A DNA stretch of 44,681 bases from Sedimenticola sp. (GCA_002869585.1 PKUO01000057.1:69555-114235), one strand, 5' to 3'. Shown: positions 33,236-42,720, counted from the first letter of the stretch. Notes: generated from the letters alone by a model not told the origin. Program-made: numbers and translations.

Positions 33236-35716
33236 TTAGAGTTCGTTTTCGTGGCAGAGGGTACAGGTTACCGGTGTACCTTTGGCTAACACGAAGGTCT
33301 CATTATCTTCCTTGCCTTGCAGTGTGCGTGTAGTGGCTGTGCGTGACAGGACTGAACCTTCACCATTCTGACCGTGGCACGCGCGACAGGCGTTGGGGTT
33401 GTTCTCCGCTATGTCTTCGTGGCCGCCGTCGGAGAAGCTGGTGTTGCCTACCGGGTGCATGCCGTGCGGTCCTTCCAGGGTGTTGCCAAGGCTGCCTTCA
33501 TGGCAGACGGTACACTCGATGATGGTACCGGTGTGACCCTGCACGCTGGTCGAGGTTGCATTGTCATTGGCCAGTGCATTCTTGTTCGGCCAGATGGCAT
33601 GGGTGCTGCCGTGACAACCTTCACAGCTCAATCCACCATGACCCTTGTCGCTGCCGTCATCGCCGCCACTCAGGCGATAGAGCGCCTTGTTGGATGCGAA
33701 ACGAGAGTCGCTGTAGTTGAGCAGGGCCAGTGAATCGCTGCCGCCATTGATGCTGTGGGCAGAGATGTTGTAGGCCATGTTCAGCCGCAGACCGTCAGGG
33801 TTGCCGTTATTGTCGGTGGCGTTGATGCTGACATCATTCAACTGACCGCTGTTTTTCAGCTGGGCAACCTGGCGTACATCACCGATGTGACAGGATTGAC
33901 ACATGGGTTCACTCGCCCAGGGCACACGTTTGGTCAGATCCATGCTGCCGTCGATGGGGAAGTTTTCGGTGAAATCGTCACCGACCTGCGCCATCTGTCC
34001 ATGACAGTCCTGACAGACGATACCGCCGCCACCCATGGCGCCACGCAGACACTTGGTGCGCTTGCCGGGATGACAGTTGTAACAGGCCGCCTGAAGGATC
34101 TCTTCCTGTTGTGCCACGGTGCGCTCGCTCGGAGGAGGCATGTCAGGGAACAGGTGATCAAACTTCGGCAGTTTGTTCAGGTTGCCATGCGAGGCATGCA
34201 TCGCCCTTGACATGGAGATGTGCTGGGTCTGTTCCTTGCCATTGTCGTCATTGGGGCCGAGATGGGCCAGGTCAAGCGCCGGGGTGTAGTGACAGCTGGC
34301 GCAGACGATATTGCGGCGGACATCCAGATCGGTGCCGTGCTTGTCATCATGCAGTCTCAGGATATTGATCTTGGCGGCATTGATGACCCGCTGCTCTGGG
34401 GTTTCACCTGGAGCATCATTGGCATCCTCGATGAATGTGACATAAGAGCTGGTGTTGGCGATGTCGTCACAGGTAAGGGTGTACTCAGTAGTGGCATCGC
34501 AAACCTGCTGGCTGGCGTGGCACTGCTGGCAGTCGGCCTCGGAGGCGACTGGCAGGACAACATCAACCTGGGCAAGCACTTCCTTGGAGCCCTGATCACG
34601 CGCTTCCACCCGATACAGGGGATAGGCGTTTTCCCGGCCCTGGTCATCGGTAGGCAGTATGGGAATACCCTCCGCGGTGAAGCGCTTGAAGTTCTCGATC
34701 GTCGCGCCAATCGGCAGGTTGATGAAGAACGGCAGATGCTCTACATAGCCTTCGAACAGTTGAGGCTCATTGGCACTATAGGGCGCCGTTACCAGGGGAT
34801 CGTGGCTGATAGCGCTGGGCATTGCCGTCTGATGGGCGGCCAGGGCCTCGTCACCGGTGTTGGGTATGCCATCCGGTCCGAAATAGAGCAGTACCAGGTC
34901 CGGTGCGGGCAGGCCGAGATCGGCTTCGAACGGGAAGGCCCCAAGAACGCCTACTGGATAAAGCGGCTCGTAGGTCTTGAAGCCGTTTGAAGCATAACCG
35001 GCGGGATCCCAGAAGTTGGATTTGAAAATGCCTGCGGCATTCTGGCTGGTGGAAGTGACGGAGTCAGTCGCGATCGGCGGTAGATTGGCGCCGTTAGGAT
35101 CCTGGATGTTGGACTGGATCGCTGAATAGGTCACCTCCACGCCATCGGCTGGGGAGAGAATTCTCGGCTCCTGGCCCATCTCGATCACCTGTGCATTGAT
35201 GACGTTGTAGGGGGGCAGGATGCTGAAGATCCGGTAATCCTGGTCGGCACAGTGCATGCCCAGATCGTTGGCTGCCAAGATGGCCAGCTTGCCACCCGTA
35301 TAGGTTGGGGTGCCGCCGCCGGTATCGCCGCCACCATTGTCACCACCGCCGGCAACTGAGCCGTCGCAGTCGGATGGTGCGTTTGTGACGCGTTTGGTGG
35401 ATGATTTGTTACCGGATTCCGCTGACAGGTCGCAGGGGATCACAGCGGGATTCTCTTTTTTGAATTTCCACTTGCCTTCCTTGTCGGCGCGAACGGAGCC
35501 GATTACCGTTCCGCTCGCAGCACTTCTGAGCGTGACTGTGGCGCGGCGCTTGGCGCCTTCGCCCTTGGCTACCAGTTCGTGGTCGCCTCTGTCCCATTTG
35601 CTCTCTTTGATTTGAAATCTGTCGCTGTCGGCGAATGCATCACCCAGCGTGGAAATGCCAAGCATCATTCCCAGGCAGATATGAGTGATTATTTTTTGGT
35701 TCGATTTTGATTGCAT
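33236..35716 (-). CDS. Secreted nonahaem cytochrome c, function unknown
   Basis: The 826-residue protein has a signal peptide (MQSKSNQKIITHICLGMMLG..., residues 1-29). A small beta-rich domain (about 30-120) and a Gly-rich linker (about 121-140) follow. A haem-free domain lies at about 145-390; it opens LAILAANDLGMHCADQDYRIFSILPPYNV and looks like the unknown N-terminal domain of other multihaem proteins of electroactive bacteria. The C-terminal haem part has nine CxxCH motifs at residues 396, 472, 545, 568, 606, 698, 735, 777 and 818. Loose haem spacing suggests an extracellular or periplasmic electron carrier. GGAGGGGAACT precedes the ATG. It is monocistronic with a terminator, beside a two-component system. 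No MtrA/MtrB-like partner lies in the window. Confidence 0.85.
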   Translation of the reverse strand: MQSKSNQKIITHICLGMMLGISTLGDAFADSDRFQIKESKWDRGDHELVAKGEGAKRRATVTLRSAASGTVIGSVRADKEGKWKFKKENPAVIPCDLSAESGNKSSTKRVTNAPSDCDGSVAGGGDNGGGDTGGGTPTYTGGKLAILAANDLGMHCADQDYRIFSILPPYNVINAQVIEMGQEPRILSPADGVEVTYSAIQSNIQDPNGANLPPIATDSVTSTSQNAAGIFKSNFWDPAGYASNGFKTYEPLYPVGVLGAFPFEADLGLPAPDLVLLYFGPDGIPNTGDEALAAHQTAMPSAISHDPLVTAPYSANEPQLFEGYVEHLPFFINLPIGATIENFKRFTAEGIPILPTDDQGRENAYPLYRVEARDQGSKEVLAQVDVVLPVASEADCQQCHASQQVCDATTEYTLTCDDIANTSSYVTFIEDANDAPGETPEQRVINAAKINILRLHDDKHGTDLDVRRNIVCASCHYTPALDLAHLGPNDDNGKEQTQHISMSRAMHASHGNLNKLPKFDHLFPDMPPPSERTVAQQEEILQAACYNCHPGKRTKCLRGAMGGGGIVCQDCHGQMAQVGDDFTENFPIDGSMDLTKRVPWASEPMCQSCHIGDVRQVAQLKNSGQLNDVSINATDNNGNPDGLRLNMAYNISAHSINGGSDSLALLNYSDSRFASNKALYRLSGGDDGSDKGHGGLSCEGCHGSTHAIWPNKNALANDNATSTSVQGHTGTIIECTVCHEGSLGNTLEGPHGMHPVGNTSFSDGGHEDIAENNPNACRACHGQNGEGSVLSRTATTRTLQGKEDNETFVLAKGTPVTCTLCHENEL

Positions 35717-35861
35717 AGTTCCCCTCCAGTGGAAGCCAGTGGTGGCCCCCGGGACGTTTACTTTAGAGGAGGGATGATTAAGAAAGGCTTAATTTATAGC
35801 CTTGATAAATGTGTGCCCTTTCACGCTCTCGGGAAAAAGGTCGTTGTTAGTGTGATCTGGT

Positions 35862-37220
35862 TCAAGAAGAATCAATGGCTTTCTTAAACAGCGCGGAAAA
35901 CCTTAGTCCTGTACCGGTTTTCAGGTTCTTGATAATCAGCCTGATCTTATGCAGGTCAGCGATCTGTTTGACGATGGAGAGTCCCAGTCCGGCGCCGGGA
36001 ACGGCAGTTCCCTGCTGTCGGAAAAAGCGGTTGAATACCCGTTGCCTGATTTCGTCGGGAATGCCGGGTCCGCTGTCGGTAATCTCCAAGCGGATCTCAT
36101 TCTTGCCGGATGTCGTCACGGCTACCTGGATCTCGCAGCATTCCGGGGTGTAGTGGATGGCGTTTTCCAGAATGTTTCTCAGCATGATGTAGAGCCCCGG
36201 GCTGTAGCCGCTGGTGAGCAGTGGTTCCGAGGTTTCGTCAAAGCGGGTGGTGATGCGGATGGATTTCTCCCTGGCCTGGGGGGCGAGATCCTCACAGGCG
36301 GAGTTGGCGAGTTCGACCAGATCGACCAGCTGAAAATGCTCGCCCGCCTGTTCCGGGTTGAGCCGGTGCAGGGTTAACATCTGCTCGACCAGGCGGTCGC
36401 AGCGGTCCAGGCCCTGCAGCGCCTTGTTCAGCGCCGCGATGGTCTCCTGCTCTTTACAGTGGCGCAGGGCAAGCTGGGTCTGGGTGCGGATGCCGGCCAG
36501 GGGTGTGCGCAGTTCATGTGAGGCATCGGCGGTGAAGTGTGACTCTTTCTCAAAGGCCTCCTGCAGTCGCGTCAGTAGCCGGTTCAATGCCTGGGTGAGT
36601 GGCCAGACCTCCTCAGGCGCCTGGTTGATGGCGACCGGCAACAGGGAGCGGTGGTCTCGCTTGCTGACCTCTTTTGAAAGGGTTTTAAGTGGTTTCAGAC
36701 CCTTCGATATGGCGACATGCAGGGCGAAAAACAGCAGCGGCAGGGTCCAGATCATCGGTGCAATGGTGTTGGCGGCGATATTGTTGATCAACTCGTTTCT
36801 GACCCGGTATTTTTCACCAACAATCAGCAGGCCGTTGTCACCGGTCTCCAGTTGAAAGAAACGCCAAGGTTCGTTGTCGATGATGACATCGCTGTAGCCG
36901 TTTTCGCTGGTTATACGGTAGTCGGGGACATTTTGTGATCGGTATACCAGCCTTGTGCCGATCCATTGCTGGACGCTGATGAAATTGCCGTAGCGGTGGC
37001 CGAGTTCTGCGCTGCCAATGCCCGGCTGGTGCATTGTTTCCAGTCTCTCCTCGTTGATCGGGAGGTGGGTGATGATGTCGGCAAAGCGGGCCAGTTCGGC
37101 ATCGTAGAGCTCTGTGATTTCGTGGCGCGTTTCAGTATGGATGAACAGCGCCAGTACGATCCAGCCGAGTACGAATGCCGTGGCGAGGGTCACCAGCAGG
37201 CGCATCCGAATTGATTTCAA
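35862..37220 (-). CDS. Sensor histidine kinase (QseC/PmrB-like)
   Basis: The 452-residue protein has two membrane helices (about 7-27 and 150-175) flanking a periplasmic sensor loop of about 120 residues. Then come HAMP-like and HisKA domains with phosphoacceptor H235 in FTADASHELRTPLAG. An HATPase follows with the N box (NILENAIHYTPE), G1 DSGPGIPDE, and G2 GAGLGLSIVKQIADLH. It overlaps the response regulator gene by 4 nt, so the pair forms one unit. The signal is unknown. It lies 145 bp from the nonahaem cytochrome gene on the same strand, which makes that gene a plausible target, but no operator has been identified. Confidence 0.92.
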   Translation of the reverse strand: MKSIRMRLLVTLATAFVLGWIVLALFIHTETRHEITELYDAELARFADIITHLPINEERLETMHQPGIGSAELGHRYGNFISVQQWIGTRLVYRSQNVPDYRITSENGYSDVIIDNEPWRFFQLETGDNGLLIVGEKYRVRNELINNIAANTIAPMIWTLPLLFFALHVAISKGLKPLKTLSKEVSKRDHRSLLPVAINQAPEEVWPLTQALNRLLTRLQEAFEKESHFTADASHELRTPLAGIRTQTQLALRHCKEQETIAALNKALQGLDRCDRLVEQMLTLHRLNPEQAGEHFQLVDLVELANSACEDLAPQAREKSIRITTRFDETSEPLLTSGYSPGLYIMLRNILENAIHYTPECCEIQVAVTTSGKNEIRLEITDSGPGIPDEIRQRVFNRFFRQQGTAVPGAGLGLSIVKQIADLHKIRLIIKNLKTGTGLRFSALFKKAIDSS

Positions 37221-37885
37221 TGCTCGTCCTGTCGGTCGATCTGGTATCCCAGTCCACGAATGGTACGGATCATGCCGTTACCCAGTTTTTTGCGGATGTG
37301 ATGGATGTGCACCTCCATGGTATTGCTGTTGATCTCCTTGTCCCAATCATAGAGGCTCTCCAGCAGGCGGTTGCGCGATACCGGGCGTCCCATGTTGATC
37401 AGCAGTGTCTGCAGCAGGGAAAACTCCCGCGGCGAGAATTCGATCGGGTCGCCATTTTTCAGGACCTGGTGGGTCTCCATGTCCAGGGTCAGACCATCGC
37501 ATTTGATGACGTTTGAGGCGTTGCCGCGATTCCGGCGAACCAGGGCGCGGATTCGGGCGCTCAACTCGTGCAGGTCGCAAGGCTTGACCAGGTAGTCGTC
37601 GGCGCCGGAGTCCAGTCCCTCGATGCGGTCGTGGATGGCGTCCCGGGCCGTGAGAATCAGCACCGGGATCTGTTCGCCCTGCTCGCGCAGTTGTTTGAGC
37701 ACAGCCAGCCCGTCGCCATCGGGCAGCCCGATGTCGAGGATCATCAGATCAAAATGCTCTATTTTGATGGCATGGGCTATATCCTGCGCCCGGGTGAACC
37801 AGTCGATCGCATAGCCATCATGGATCAGCCAGTCGCGTATGCCCTCGCCTAGCAGATTGTCATCTTCGATCAGCAACAGTCGCAT
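37217..37885 (-). CDS. OmpR/PhoB-family response regulator (QseB-like)
   Basis: The 222-residue protein has a receiver domain (1-115; acidic D8/D9, phosphoacceptor D51 in MILDIGLPDGDG, T-loop ILTARDAI, K101 in LVKPCDL) and a C-terminal winged helix (about 125-220; FSPREFSLLQTLLINMGRPVSRNRLLESLYDWDKEINSNTMEVHIHHIRKKLG). It overlaps the kinase gene by 4 nt. A perfect TGATAATTATCA palindrome lies about 70 bp upstream of its start in the divergent spacer with lgt. QseB-like assignment is by overall layout only. Confidence 0.93.
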   Translation of the reverse strand: MRLLLIEDDNLLGEGIRDWLIHDGYAIDWFTRAQDIAHAIKIEHFDLMILDIGLPDGDGLAVLKQLREQGEQIPVLILTARDAIHDRIEGLDSGADDYLVKPCDLHELSARIRALVRRNRGNASNVIKCDGLTLDMETHQVLKNGDPIEFSPREFSLLQTLLINMGRPVSRNRLLESLYDWDKEINSNTMEVHIHHIRKKLGNGMIRTIRGLGYQIDRQDEH

Positions 37886-37950
37886 GGCTCTGTAATCCCA
37901 CCGCTTTTCAATTTAGACAATAGAGAATTTTCAAGGGATAGGCAACGATT

Positions 37951-37968
37951 GATTGATAATTATCATTG
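37951..37968. promoter_or_regulatory. Fur-like palindrome in the response regulator/lgt spacer
   Basis: TGATAATTATCA (37954-37965) is a perfect 12-bp palindrome, extended by GAT...ATTG on the flanks. It resembles the core of the Fur box (GATAATGATAATCATTATC). It lies between the two-component operon and lgt, so it could serve either; Fur control is inferred from the pattern alone. Confidence 0.4.
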
Positions 37969-38043
37969 CGTATTATGTTGTTTTTGACGCAAGCACTCAC
38001 CCCGTCTTATCCTCGGCAGCTCTCTGGTGTACCATACCGCCCC

Positions 38044-38877
38044 ATGTTGACCTATCCATACATAGACCCGGTTGCCCTCTCCCTCGGACCGCTGAAAATC
38101 CACTGGTACGGGGTGATGTATCTGGTTGGATTTCTCGGTGGCTGGTGGCTCGGGCGGTGGCGGGCAGCCCGGCCGGAATCAGGCTGGAGCGCCAAGGAGG
38201 TTGACGACCTGCTGTTCTATATCGTGCTCGGCGTGGTGCTCGGCGGGCGTATCGGCTACATCCTGTTCTACGGTTTTTCCGGGCTGCTGCACGATCCGCT
38301 GATGCTGTTCCGCATCTGGGAAGGGGGCATGTCGTTTCACGGTGGCCTGATTGGCGTGTTGCTGGCTATGTGGCTGTTTGGGCGACGTTATGGTAAGGGT
38401 TTTTTTCAGAGCACCGATTTTATCGCCCCGCTGATTCCTGTGGGTCTGGGCACCGGACGCCTCGGTAACTTCATCAATGGTGAGCTCTGGGGCGCGCCGG
38501 GCAATGTGCCCTGGGCGATGCAGGTGCCCTGCAACCGCTTTCAGGAACTGTGTCAGGACAAACTTCAACTGGCGCCGGGCAGCGCGATGACCCCGCCGCT
38601 GCATCCCAGCCAATTGTACGAGGCGGCCCTGGAAGGTCTGCTGCTGTTTGCCATCCTCTGGCTGTTTTCCGCCAGACCCCGGCCAACCATGGCGATTTCA
38701 GGAGTGTTCCTGATCGGTTATGGCCTGTTCCGTTTTCTGGTGGAACTGGTGAGAATGCCGGATGCACACATCGGTTATCTGGCATTCGACTGGTTGACCA
38801 TGGGCCAGTTACTGACCCTGCCTATGCTGCTTGGTGGCACGGTTCTGCTCATCTTGGCCTATCAACAGAAGAGATAA
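38044..38877 (+). CDS. lgt: Prolipoprotein diacylglyceryl transferase
   Basis: Inner-membrane enzyme that adds diacylglycerol to the lipobox cysteine of pre-lipoproteins. The 277-residue protein has seven membrane helices and the family signature [13 protein letters not shown] (about residue 140), plus HPSQLYEA and [11 protein letters not shown] near the N-terminus. The ATG at 38044 ([23 protein letters not shown]) is the classical Lgt start; upstream in-frame codons have no support. It is followed after 11 bp by thyA, then olsF-like, dksA-like and folA; the lgt-thyA pairing is common. Confidence 0.95.
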   Translation: MLTYPYIDPVALSLGPLKIHWYGVMYLVGFLGGWWLGRWRAARPESGWSAKEVDDLLFYIVLGVVLGGRIGYILFYGFSGLLHDPLMLFRIWEGGMSFHGGLIGVLLAMWLFGRRYGKGFFQSTDFIAPLIPVGLGTGRLGNFINGELWGAPGNVPWAMQVPCNRFQELCQDKLQLAPGSAMTPPLHPSQLYEAALEGLLLFAILWLFSARPRPTMAISGVFLIGYGLFRFLVELVRMPDAHIGYLAFDWLTMGQLLTLPMLLGGTVLLILAYQQKR

Positions 38878-38888
38878 CGGGAAAAGAC

Positions 38889-39683
38889 ATGCGTCAATAT
38901 CTGGATCTGATGCGTCATGTGCGCGACACCGGCATACGCCGCGAGGATCGTACCGGCACCGGTACCCTGAGTGTGTTTGGTTACCAGATGCGCTTCGATC
39001 TCTCTCAGGGACTTCCTGTGGTGACCACCAAAAAGCTGCACCTGCGCTCGATTATTCATGAACTGCTGTGGTTTCTCAAAGGCGATACCAATATCGGCTA
39101 TCTCAAGGAGAATGGCGTCAGTATCTGGGACGATTGGGCCGATAAGGATGGCAATCTGGGGCCGGTCTATGGTTACCAGTGGCGATCCTGGCCCACCCCG
39201 AATGGCGGCAGTATCGATCAGGTCAAGCAGGTGATTGAACAGATCAAAACCAATCCCGATTCGCGTCGCCTGATGGTGACGGCCTGGAATCCGGCGGATG
39301 TGGAGAACATGGCGCTGCCGCCCTGCCACTGCCTGTTCCAGTTCTATGTGGTGAACGGAAAGCTCTCTTGCCAACTCTATCAGCGGAGCGCGGATATTTT
39401 TCTCGGAGTGCCCTTCAATATCGCCTCCTATGCACTGCTGACCATGATGATTGCCCAGGTGACCGGTCTCGAACCCGGTGAGTTTATTCACACCTTCGGT
39501 GATGCGCATCTCTACTCCAACCACTTGGATCAGGTCGAGACGCAACTGGCCCGCGAGCCGCTGCCGCTGCCGGTCATGATCCTCAACCCCGAAGTACGCT
39601 CGGTGTTTGATTTCACCTACGAGGATTTCTCTCTGGAGGGTTATCAGGCGCATCCTCACATCAAGGCACCGGTGGCCGTTTGA
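38889..39683 (+). CDS. thyA: Thymidylate synthase
   Basis: Makes dTMP from dUMP with 5,10-methylene-THF. The 264-residue length equals E. coli ThyA. Landmarks are [13 protein letters not shown] at the N-terminus, [17 protein letters not shown], the catalytic Cys in [13 protein letters not shown] (about residue 146), and [18 protein letters not shown]. The ATG at 38889 lies 11 bp after the lgt stop. folA, which regenerates THF from its DHF product, is downstream. The open reading frame extends upstream into lgt in a shadow frame, which was not used. Confidence 0.96.
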   Translation: MRQYLDLMRHVRDTGIRREDRTGTGTLSVFGYQMRFDLSQGLPVVTTKKLHLRSIIHELLWFLKGDTNIGYLKENGVSIWDDWADKDGNLGPVYGYQWRSWPTPNGGSIDQVKQVIEQIKTNPDSRRLMVTAWNPADVENMALPPCHCLFQFYVVNGKLSCQLYQRSADIFLGVPFNIASYALLTMMIAQVTGLEPGEFIHTFGDAHLYSNHLDQVETQLAREPLPLPVMILNPEVRSVFDFTYEDFSLEGYQAHPHIKAPVAV

Positions 39684-39803
39684 ACCACGCTTGTGTTGTT
39701 GGTCCGTTTACACCTCTTGTCATCGTTTTATCATCATTTTGCCAGCAGACTGAAATAAATCGCCGCTAATCTTCCACGCCAGTGATCCTATGGAGAGAGC
39801 TGC

Positions 39804-41519
39804 GTGCTGAGCGTCGAACAGGTCGTTACCGATAAATACCCGGATTTTTTTGCGCATAAACCAAGAATAATCACCCAATCATTGGTGGTGTTTTTGCGGA
39901 TGCTGTTCCATGAAAAGGAGATCAATCGCTTTCTTGAAGTAAATCAGGGGCTGCGCGGACTGGATTTCATCGAAAAGGTGCTGGAGTATTTCGAGCTTGA
40001 TTACGCTGTTTCCAGTCGGGATCTGGAAAATATTCCGGCCAATGGCCGGGTCGTCATCATCGCCAATCATCCATTGGGTGCGCTGGATGCACTGGCGCTG
40101 ATCTTTATGATCAGCCGGGTACGGAAGGATATCAGGGTGGTTGCTAATGACCTGCTGATGTCCATCGAGCCTCTCCGGGATCTGCTTCTGCCAGTGGACA
40201 ATCTCGGTGGCGTATCCTCCCGTCAGGCTATCAAGAAGATTCATGATGCCTTGCAGCGGGAGCAGGTTGTCGTCATCTTTCCTGCGGGTGAAGTCTCACG
40301 CCTGCGTCCGAATGGCGTTCGTGATATTCACTGGAAGCAAGGCTTTCTGCAACTTGCCCGACGATCGGGCTCGTCGATCCTGCCGATCTACATCGATGCC
40401 AGAAATTCACCATTGTTCTACAGCGTTTCCATGTTATACAAGCCGCTGGCCGCGTTGCTGTTGGTGCAGGAGATGTTCAGGCAGCGTGCCAATACCATCA
40501 GGTTTCGCATCGGTGAGTTGATTCCAATCAAACATCTCGATCTGCCCGGGATCAGGTCCAGGGTCAAGGTGAAGATGTTGCGTAAGCATCTTTACCGGAT
40601 CGGGAAACGCAAACCAGGATTGTTCAATACCGAAAGGAGTATTGCCCATCCCGAGTCCCGTCAGGACCTGAGACACGACCTCAGTCAGGGGCAGGTATTG
40701 GGTGAGACTGGCGATGGCAAGCAAATCAGCTTACTCGACTGGTCACCGGAATCAAGCGTAATGCGTGAGATCGGGCGTCTGCGGGAGATCAGCTTTCGGA
40801 AGGTGGGCGAGGGAAGTGGACGCCGGCGTGACACTGATCGCTATGATCAATACTACCGCCACCTGATTCTTTGGGATGATCAGGTATTGGAACTGGTGGG
40901 TGCCTATCGTTTTGGCGATGCCGGCAAAATTTTTCATCACAAAGGGCTGGAGGGGCTCTACACCTCAAGCCTGTTTAAGTTTGACAGCGCCTTTGAGCGG
41001 TACGCGGTCACGGGCCTCGAGCTCGGCCGAAGTTTTGTCCAGCCCCGTTACTGGGGCTCGCGTGCCCTGGATTATCTGTGGCAGGGTCTGGGAGCGTATC
41101 TCCGTCATCATCCTGAGGTCCGGTATCTGTTCGGCTCGGTGACTATCAGCGCCAGTTATCCGCGCCCGGCGCGTGATCTGCTGGTTTACTTTTTTCTGCA
41201 CTATTTTGGCCGTCAGCAACCACTCGCCGCGGCCAGACTTCCCTATCGAGTCAGTGACAACAGTCGGAGAGAGTGTGAGCGTATTTTTCAGGGTGACGAC
41301 TACAGGGGGGATCTGCTGTGTCTGAAGCATCAGCTTTCACTGTTCAATCTGACCATACCTACCCTATACAAGCAATATACCGAGCTTTGTGAAGAGGGGG
41401 GTGTGCAGTTTCTCGATTTTGGAATAGACCCGGGTTTTGCGGATTGCACCGATGGACTGATCCTGGTTGATGTTGACAAAATCAAGGCGGTCAAGCGCAA
41501 GCGTTACATGGCGGAATAG
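39804..41519 (+). CDS. Bifunctional acyltransferase, ornithine-lipid synthase OlsF type
   Basis: The 571-residue fusion has an N-terminal lysophospholipid acyltransferase domain (about 60-280) with NHPLGALDA (catalytic H89) and FPAGEVSR. A C-terminal OlsB-like N-acyltransferase domain (about 320-571) has RLREISFRKVGEG, YDQYYRHLILWDD and LVGAYRFG. This order is that of OlsF, which makes ornithine lipid by N-acylating ornithine and then O-acylating the lyso form; substrate here is inferred. The start is GTG at 39804 with GGAGAGAG upstream. Located between thyA (120-bp gap) and the DksA/TraR-like gene, with no lipid-related neighbour. Confidence 0.8.
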   Translation: MLSVEQVVTDKYPDFFAHKPRIITQSLVVFLRMLFHEKEINRFLEVNQGLRGLDFIEKVLEYFELDYAVSSRDLENIPANGRVVIIANHPLGALDALALIFMISRVRKDIRVVANDLLMSIEPLRDLLLPVDNLGGVSSRQAIKKIHDALQREQVVVIFPAGEVSRLRPNGVRDIHWKQGFLQLARRSGSSILPIYIDARNSPLFYSVSMLYKPLAALLLVQEMFRQRANTIRFRIGELIPIKHLDLPGIRSRVKVKMLRKHLYRIGKRKPGLFNTERSIAHPESRQDLRHDLSQGQVLGETGDGKQISLLDWSPESSVMREIGRLREISFRKVGEGSGRRRDTDRYDQYYRHLILWDDQVLELVGAYRFGDAGKIFHHKGLEGLYTSSLFKFDSAFERYAVTGLELGRSFVQPRYWGSRALDYLWQGLGAYLRHHPEVRYLFGSVTISASYPRPARDLLVYFFLHYFGRQQPLAAARLPYRVSDNSRRECERIFQGDDYRGDLLCLKHQLSLFNLTIPTLYKQYTELCEEGGVQFLDFGIDPGFADCTDGLILVDVDKIKAVKRKRYMAE

Positions 41520-41547
41520 ATTTAGAAATGACAGAAGGATAATACCG

Positions 41548-41835
41548 ATGGATATAGCCGATCTGGCCGACCGATATATTGAAGATCAGTTGCAGTCTTC
41601 GCTCTACCGACTCCAGTTTTGTTTAAGGCAGGGTAAGCGGCATGGCTCAAAGAGCCAGCTGTGTGATGATTGCGGGGCGCATATTCCGACCGCGCGACTG
41701 GAAGCTGTCCCTGGCTGCAAACAATGCGTTAGCTGCGCCGAGAATCTCGAGCGCAGGCAGGCGGGCTACTCAAGGGCTGTCGTATTCAGCGGTAGTTATA
41801 GCGTTCTGGACGATCACCTCTACAATATCTCCTGA
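41548..41835 (+). CDS. DksA/TraR-family zinc-finger protein
   Basis: A 95-residue protein with a C4-type zinc finger: CDDC (C39, C42) and CVSC (C60, C63) enclosing GAHIPTARLEAVPGC. Coiled-coil-type N-terminus is short, so it resembles TraR or YbiI more than full-length DksA (about 150). Such proteins bind the RNA polymerase secondary channel; that role is inferred. AAGGA about 9 nt before the ATG at 41548 supports the start. It lies 29 bp after olsF and 27 bp before folA. Confidence 0.85.
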   Translation: MDIADLADRYIEDQLQSSLYRLQFCLRQGKRHGSKSQLCDDCGAHIPTARLEAVPGCKQCVSCAENLERRQAGYSRAVVFSGSYSVLDDHLYNIS

Positions 41836-41862
41836 TTCTCCAGAGTGCTATCATTCTTCTCT

Positions 41863-42369
41863 ATGGAGAAGAATGAGCCCCTGATTTCTATCATTGCCGC
41901 GATGTCGACCGATCGGGTTATAGGTATCGGTAACCGGCTGCCCTGGCGACTGCCGGCAGACCTCAAGCACTTCAAGACGCTGACCGTCGGCAAGCCCATC
42001 GTGATGGGCCGCAAGACCTGGGAGTCATTGCCAGGTCTGCTTCCGGAGCGCCCGCACATTGTGATTAGCTCCAATCTGGAGTACACCGCCGAGGGTTGCA
42101 CCCTAGTCGGCAGTATCGAACAGGCACTGGCCGCCGCCGGTGATGTGCCGGAGGTGATGATTGTCGGCGGTGCCACCCTCTATCAGCAGATGATTCCGTT
42201 TGCAGATCGGATGTACCTGACGTTGGTAGATACCCATATCGAGGGGGACGCCTGGTTTCCGGAGTTCGAATCAAACCAATGGCGTGAACTGTGCCGGGAA
42301 GAGCATGTGGCTGATGAACGCAACCCCTATGACTACACCTTTCTGACCCTGGAGCGACTGATTGATTAG
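41863..42369 (+). CDS. folA: Dihydrofolate reductase
   Basis: Reduces dihydrofolate to THF with NADPH, completing the cycle that thyA oxidises. The 168-residue protein has the family motifs: LISIIAAMSTDRVIGIGNRLPWRLPADLKHFK at the N-terminus with the active-site acid in ADLKHFK, VMGRKTWESLP, and the cofactor loop IVGGATLYQQMIP. The ATG at 41863 is chosen by similarity although no clear ribosome-binding site precedes it; a GTG at 41845 is also in frame. It is the last intact gene of the core region. Confidence 0.95.
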   Translation: MEKNEPLISIIAAMSTDRVIGIGNRLPWRLPADLKHFKTLTVGKPIVMGRKTWESLPGLLPERPHIVISSNLEYTAEGCTLVGSIEQALAAAGDVPEVMIVGGATLYQQMIPFADRMYLTLVDTHIEGDAWFPEFESNQWRELCREEHVADERNPYDYTFLTLERLID

Positions 42370-42417
42370 TGGCAATATCTGTTTTTCGCTGGTGTCTGAC
42401 CTGCAAGGATTGATCTG

Positions 42418-42720
42418 ATGTCGAAAAAAGATAAGTTAAAAAAAGAGATAAAGCGTCTCAAAAAACAGACCGACAAGGCGTTGCTGAAACAGCAGAAGGC
42501 AGAGAAAAAGCTAAAGCGCCTAAAGGATCTGGTGCGCAGTCAGGAGGAGATGCAGGCGCGCACAAAACCGAAAAAGAACAAGGCAGCACCCGTCGAGAAA
42601 ACTGCCGAGAACGATCAGCAGGATGTGTCTCTGAACAGCACGGGCGTGGCGCGCAGCCAACGTGAGGCATGGAAACTGACGCACCCTGCGTTTTGCAGGC
42701 TTCGACAATCTGGGCTTTGA
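42418..42720 (+). pseudogene. Lysine-rich coiled-coil protein, C-terminus replaced by an IS fragment
   Basis: AAGGA lies about 9 nt before the ATG. The first 80 codons or so encode a charged, helical protein (KKDKLKKEIKRLKKQTDKALLKQQKAEKKLKRL). From about 42671 the frame reads antisense into an IS66-type transposase fragment and ends at 42720. The native C-terminus is therefore lost. Function unrecognised. The gene is 48 bp after folA and probably belonged to the same transcription unit. Confidence 0.65.

Noticed and set aside
38550-38888. N-terminal extension of thyA into lgt
   Set aside because: The extra codons are an alternate frame of lgt; ThyA similarity and a normal length start at 38889.
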